Assembly: GCA_020747065.1 (NCBI GenBank)
Contig: JAGMVK010000016.1
Span: 62,001 to 126,000 of the forward strand
DNA from: Cadophora sp. MPI-SDFR-AT-0126
Taxonomy: Eukaryota > Ascomycota > Leotiomycetes > Helotiales > Ploettnerulaceae
DNA: 64,000 nt
Direction: 5' to 3'
The notes below the pieces were generated by a model. That model was not told the DNA's origin. It ran no database searches and saw only the letters and a program-made list of their open reading frames with translations. Positions 58,883 through 64,000 of the stretch are shown one piece after another (the first letter of the stretch is position 1; each line of letters begins with the position of its first letter). The translations under genes and the position numbers were made by a program.

Positions 58883-60424
58883 ATGCAGTCCAGTCATTCG
58901 CTGCCAATGGATCCTCCGCCCATTCGGAGGAGGTCTATGGCGGCCTCCAGCTCTTCGGAACTTAGTCTGGCAAGCCCGGCCACGCTTGCCGACGATCCTG
59001 GAGAGAAGCATGTCAGACCATCAGCTGAAGAATGGTATTTCTCTGCTTTCAATGTACTGGATTGATGCTTATGTTGGCAGGTATCCACGTCTATCTCTTG
59101 GCTGGAACCATAAGGAATGCGTTAATGTCTATTGCTACTTCACAGCTCCGCCAACCCACGCGGATCTCGAGATTATGTGGGCACTAAATCCTCTCGGTCC
59201 TCCCTTTCATGGAAAACGCCAGCCCATGTCATTCGGTCACATCCTCCACCTTGTTGATACTCAAAGCAGTTCGAATGCGGCCAAGAGGGCCATTGCTGTC
59301 GGACTCTCCACACAATACCACGCCCAGGAGAGATTCCTGGAGGATTCGCCAGTTTATGAGCATAGTGAGCCAACATCGGAGGAGATTCTGATCGCCTGGG
59401 AAGATCACTCACTCGACATTTCCAACGATGGCAACGTTAAAAAGGTCAAGGATGCCGTCATGTCAACGTTCGGGATCAACATTAGATTGGACGATGTTGC
59501 GTTGCTGAAGCATTTCGGTACCTTCAACAAAGTTTCCATATTCGAAACAAGAACATGGAGACAGATGATATGCTTCAAGTGTTGTCCAAAGAAGAAAGCT
59601 CCAGACTCTACCACAGCTCTGTGTTCAAGGAAGGAAAACTTACGAAAGCGCAAATATGACGAAAGCTCTGAGGGTAGTGCTACGCCAGCTACAAAGAGAC
59701 TTACCCCCCTGCTTTGGAGAAAGTTGTTCTGAACACAAATTTAACGCCAAAGACGACTGCAAATGACGACCAAGCGTTGATCGCCCCTGAGCACAGTGCA
59801 GAAATACCGTCGGCTATAACCAGCACGGACTTAGTATCGACAACAGATGCAACTGCCGGCCAAGCTTCCAATACTCCTAAGTCTACTGAGGAGGCATCGC
59901 TCACGCCATCCAGCACGGATATGGTCGTAACTAAAAGTGTAGACACCGCCAAAGCCCCACATTCTCCTGGAGAAATCGACACGGCGCGACGAGATCTGCC
60001 TCCAATACCTCATATTCCAATCAACTCCGCGCTCTCTACTACTCTCACAATATCATCTTGGTTGCGACTTCTCCCTGTCACCACGGACCGCTATGGAAAC
60101 ACATCTAGCACAATCCAGAAATGGCTGAAGGACACTTTAAATATTCATGCCACATCGGACGATATCACCAAGATTACAGAGTCGTCAAAGGCAGAGAATA
60201 TCTCACCATTGCAGACAGCTGCTTCCAGATGCATGGCTCTTGCTGCCAGAAAAGACCTGGGAAATACCTTAATGACCCCTTGCGGTCCGGCGGGTGCCGG
60301 TATGACCAGTAGGGCATCACTTCGGGGAGTGTCTGGGAATATCGAGGCTGCTGTACGCAAGGCGTCTGGTCGTGTGCGGAGAGAGGACGTGATGGCCAAG
60401 TCGGGGTTCGACGGGAACCTCTAA
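58883..60424 (+). CDS. Unrecognised protein, probably four exons
   Basis: Exon 1 (58883-59034) encodes a Ser/Pro-rich start, MQSSHSLPMDPPPIRRRSMA. Exon 2 (59081-59517) encodes the most ordered part, with NHKECVNVYCYFTAPPTHAD and MSFGHILHLVDTQSSS. A 47-nt intron leads to exon 3 (59565 to about 59620), DDMLQVLSKEESSRLYHS. The next junction is unclear. Stops in this frame at 59670-59677 must be spliced out, either with donor GTGTTC (59621) and acceptor at 59677, or with donor GTTCAA (59623) and acceptor at 59688. The last exon (to 60424) is Thr/Ser-rich, then RDLPPIPHIPINSALS and a basic end (AAVRKASGRVRREDVMAKSG). No known domain recognised. Length is about 450 aa. Confidence 0.55.
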
Positions 60425-61522
60425 TTGTGCTTGACTGCGATTGTCAAAGAATGTTTGATGTTTCATGTCATATAAAAAGGGACTGGAACGAATGTGTAAG
60501 AATTTGCTCTCGCAAAGCTGTATCTGCTGTCGAGTACAAGTACTAAGCTACGGGGAGTGGAGAGTCAGGCCGCCATTAAAGGACATAGAGAAATGGCAAT
60601 GAGATTGTCAGAATGGTTGTACAAGAGAAGTTGACGTACAGTACAAGTATTTTGTAAGATAAAATGCGCGACCACTTTCGCTCGCATCTGCATGGAAAGA
60701 ATCACTTGGTGGTGCTGGCAAGGTGCGAAGTCAAGGAAGATCACACAACTCTGGTCAAGATCTCCGAATCATCCAGCCCTCGTCACATCTCTTCAGGATT
60801 TCATCATTCGAGTTATTCCGAAGCATGACGACACCATTGGGAACAAAGAACATCGACCAAGATTTAAGTCCGAAACGATCACGATCAAATCACGTGGTCG
60901 GGCAACAGTCTCTCCGCCACTGCTTTATGCGCCGCAGTAATTTAGGGCTGAGTTTCAAGTGATCCTTCCACCAACGACAACCAACCAACAAAGCCGACGA
61001 TGATTGTTGGAATCAGTTCAGTTACGGCCGGAGACTGAGCAATGATGGACTTCATATCGTGCAACTCTCCGGCTTTGAGTAACCATAAGTATCAGTAGAT
61101 TTCCTTCACCTTACATGCATGCCTTCAATTCATCTCACTCAACTTGTCCTCCAATTACCACTATTCACATACAAGTCGCAGGCTGCACACTTCCGATTAT
61201 TCACTCCAATCAAGCGCCTGTTCCTGACTCCTGAGCGCCTTCTGGCCGTGCCTGCCTCAATACCCCCGCATTGACTTTACCCAGCCTTGCCTCAGCCTCC
61301 TCATTGGAGACACTTATCACAAGCTACAGCAAAGAAGCAACTTCAAGCTTCTACAAATCCAAATCCAAGTCGATCCCCTGACCAATTTCGAAATTCTTCT
61401 CAAGCTGAAGATCAAATCCCGAGTCGAGACACTCGCTGTTACTCCAATCTCTGATACGCAATCATCCTCGACCCCTCACCCCATTATCGACCCCACCTCA
61501 ACACCACATAAACATCTTCGAA
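60425..61522. other. Intergenic and NmrA-like gene leader
   Basis: TATAAAAA is at about 60471-60478, just past the preceding gene. The last 400 bp are C/T/A-rich, as in a fungal promoter and leader. No gene supported. Confidence 0.55.
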
Positions 61523-62437
61523 ATGGCCTCCAAGACCTTCCTCATCGTTGGTGCTACCGGCACTCAAGGGAGCTCTGTCGTCAAAGCTCTTCTCGCAGAT
61601 CCTACCCTTCCCTCCGACGCTCACATTCTCGCCCTCACCCGCAATGCCTCCTCTGCCAAAGCCAAATCTCTCGCTGCTCTAGACTCCCGCGTCGAACCTC
61701 TCTCCGGCGATCCAACTGATCCTGAAGCCATCTTCAAAGACTCCCCACACCCTATCGATGCCGTTTTCTGCGTTACAGTCCACGGCCCTCCAGGCGCAGA
61801 GGAAGCCCAAGCCGATGGTCTCATCAAAGCCAGCCTCGAGAACAATGTCAAGCACTTCGTCTTCACATCTGCCGATCGAGGAGGAGAGAAAGTCTCGGAT
61901 ACAAATGCTACGCCCGTCCCACATATCGCTACTAAGCACCGGATCGAACTACATCTGCGTGGCATGGCTGAGGGCACAGATATGAAGTGGACTATTCTCA
62001 GACCTGTTACCTTCATGGACAACCTTACTCCAGACTTTACAGGCAAGGGCTTCACAGCCATGTGGAACCAGGTGGGCGAGAAGCCCGTTCAGCTCGTTGC
62101 TGCAAGCGATATCGGCTACTTTGCTGCCACGGCACTTCTCAATCGGGACAAATACGCTGGCAAGAAGATTGGTATTGCGGGAGATGAGCTGAACTATGAG
62201 CAGGCTTGTAAGATATTCAAGGAGAAGATAGGTGTTGAGATGCCAACTACTTTCTGTGCTGTTGGTACTTTGGTAAAGTTTGCTATGAAGGATCTCGGTG
62301 CCATGTTTAAATGGTTCGAGAAGGATGGGTATGCCGTTGATATTGCGGCTGCTAGGAAGGAGTATCCAGGTCTGCAAGACTTTGGTACTTGGTTGGAGAA
62401 GAGCAGTGCCTTCAAGAAGGCGGAGACTGAGGCGTAA
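61523..62437 (+). CDS. NmrA-like NAD(P)-binding protein
   Basis: Single exon, 304 aa. The N-terminus MASKTFLIVGATGTQGSSVV carries the GxxGxxG dinucleotide motif of the atypical SDR/NmrA family (glycines at about 10, 13 and 16). It is followed by ALTRNASSAKAKSLAAL at the second strand, VKHFVFTSADRGGE, and KWTILRPVTFMDNLTPDF, which is typical of NmrA/HSCARG proteins. The classical YxxxK catalytic pair is not evident (HIATKHRIELHLR lies in that place), as in the regulatory members that sense the NADP/NAD balance. Whether this one is a redox sensor or a reductase cannot be told. It lacks introns, unlike most neighbours. Start chosen at the first ATG of the motif-bearing frame. Confidence 0.88.
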   Translation: MASKTFLIVGATGTQGSSVVKALLADPTLPSDAHILALTRNASSAKAKSLAALDSRVEPLSGDPTDPEAIFKDSPHPIDAVFCVTVHGPPGAEEAQADGLIKASLENNVKHFVFTSADRGGEKVSDTNATPVPHIATKHRIELHLRGMAEGTDMKWTILRPVTFMDNLTPDFTGKGFTAMWNQVGEKPVQLVAASDIGYFAATALLNRDKYAGKKIGIAGDELNYEQACKIFKEKIGVEMPTTFCAVGTLVKFAMKDLGAMFKWFEKDGYAVDIAAARKEYPGLQDFGTWLEKSSAFKKAETEA

Positions 62438-64000
62438 ATGGGGACATGGGATGCATAATGACGGCGTTTAGACTTTGGGATTATCATACTGGCCAAGTTG
62501 GCCGTCGGCACATGTAGCGTTGCGTTGCCTTTTGTTACATACGGCGGTATTCTAGCTCCACAATACTACCAAAAACCACACACTTTCGGAATTGTCTCTT
62601 TCCTTGTGCACCTTGAGAGCAAGCTTGACGCTATCGTATAGACGAGCCCAAAGCCGTCTCATTTTCGGTATGTCTTTAATTGAAATAAATTAGCATATTG
62701 CCAGCAGCATTGTACTTCACGTTAAGCGGAGTTTCCTTATTTCTGTTCTAAATGTTTTCCCATGAGGCCGGTATGCAGAATGACAGCAGATCGTCTATTG
62801 ACAGCATGACCAGGGAAAACAGCATGATCTCCAGGCACTCCTTCTCTCTCCACTATGATCGAAGAACGATAGTCGCTCTACATGTTGCAAAGATTACAGC
62901 CTTCCAGCCAAGTCTCTTCATTATCCCTAAAATTGAGAATTTTCAACACGAGTCAACACCCGCGTTGCGAGATCTATTGAGCTGTCACCAGTATGTAGCT
63001 CAAGAGATGCTAGGCACGGCTAAGTTGACAGTAGTGGTCAGGTCTACCGTTACTGAGACAGTCGCCGCTGTAGGTCAATGACGAGACGTGGATACGGCAA
63101 TGATAGTCGAGAAGAGACATAATAGTGAAGCTGGTCGGTATGACCATATTTCAGAGGCAAGGCTTCGCAATACCGTTATCTGCTTCGTTGTCATCGAGAT
63201 TGTCTTTAGACTGACAGTAGCGAACCGTTGTTGACTTTCAAGGGATTGGCCGGACGGTTCCCATGTCTTGCCAAGAATTGCCCCTCGTCAAAAAGACGGA
63301 GTAAGTTCAGATGGTGGCTGGCGAAAGAAAATGTTGGCTTGAAGAATTTTGGAATCAATGTACTACTCCAGTAAATGATAATACCTCATGGAACACTGGC
63401 GCACTCAGGCCTTAGGAAGGCTGCATGCGTCCAACACATCTCAAGAATCCGAGGCTGAATGCGTGAATGATGGGTTGCCTGAAGGTAAGGTCACCAAGGA
63501 CTCTCTCTGTACGTCTCACCTAGGCTTGGGAATTTGGAATCAAATAAATGGTTCCAAAGATTGCAACCAAACAGATATTCACGTCTCTGACAGGCTACCA
63601 AATCATGATGCTGTGAACAGGGTCGGATTCCCGGAAAGTCTACTGAAAGGGGCGGAGTCTCGCTTAGTCGGGTGGTGGGCTATGCTATGCTGGTGACGTT
63701 GGATCCTGGGCACGGCTTGATCACACTACAGCACACAGCAAGTGTGATTGGCTTACAAGTTGAGGATGCTTTGACTACCGTGTTGCCATAGGTTCATTCG
63801 TCGCACATGTAGCTTCGCTAAGGTCGGATGCCGAGAGAAATGTCTTCCGATTTTCTTGGGGCAATTGTAAAGGCACTCTCAGGCGCTTGGCCTGTCCAGT
63901 ATATGGAAGCGAATTTGAAGCAGAGGGCTGTCCAATTCTGTAACTTCAATGTGCCTAGGCATGGCAGACAATTTGTGGGCCCTTCGTCTTTCACGGATCG
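62438..64000. other. Terminal intergenic stretch
   Basis: Open frames at 62752-63081 and 63388-63696 (+) have no recognisable content and no splice context. I see no supported gene to the window end. Confidence 0.55.

Noticed and set aside
62752..63696. Two plus-strand open frames near the window end
   Set aside because: Unremarkable composition, no motif and no splice signals. Not enough to call genes.

Overview
The window looks like nuclear DNA of a filamentous ascomycete (Pezizomycotina). Genes carry many short spliceosomal introns, mostly about 45-100 nt, with GTAAGT-like donors and CTGAC/CTAAC-like branch sites. The gene set is fungal: a KapC-type bZIP, a DASH subunit, a gp70-type secreted propeller and a CarB/CarRA/CarX/CarO set. 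I cannot name the species. A leotiomycete is a guess from overall gene flavour, not a demonstrated placement.

Layout. 0-12.6 kb: divergent ribosomal protein genes (uS4/RPS9, cut by the window edge, and eL21/RPL21), a secreted beta-propeller protein, then about 4.7 kb of gene-poor DNA with coding relics. After that come a Sec2-type Rab exchange factor and the splicing factor SF3A1/Prp21. 12.6-20 kb: a 4.5 kb gene-free stretch, then an eight-exon Ded1/Vasa-like DEAD-box helicase with a Pro-Gln-Tyr-Gly repeat tail. 21.8-32.5 kb: a complete carotenoid-to-retinal-to-rhodopsin cluster. It holds phytoene desaturase carB, the bifunctional phytoene synthase/lycopene cyclase carRA, the carotenoid oxygenase carX and the opsin carO. 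33.8-36.5 kb: a large disordered protein. 38.9-47.4 kb: profilin, GOT1, IES6, DAD4, ARP5 and a KapC-type bZIP regulator. 47.4-52 kb: gene-poor DNA with a decayed short-chain dehydrogenase and another orphan coding remnant. 52-64 kb: the RQT helicase Slh1/ASCC3, an unrecognised four-exon gene and an NmrA-like protein.

How the genes fit together. The carotenoid block is the functional centre. CarRA condenses GGPP to phytoene and cyclises the ends, CarB desaturates, CarX cleaves beta-carotene to retinal, and CarO binds retinal through a Schiff-base lysine. CarO keeps the aspartates expected of an outward proton pump. carRA and carX are divergent, and their 1.35 kb spacer holds a compact group of GATC/GATTC motifs next to a TATA box, a candidate White Collar light-response element. 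A second linkage places IES6 and ARP5, which encode one physical module of the INO80 remodeller, about 1 kb apart with only the tiny DASH gene DAD4 between them.

All exon structures were worked out by eye from splice signals, frame continuity and recalled family sequence. No alignment or transcript data were available.
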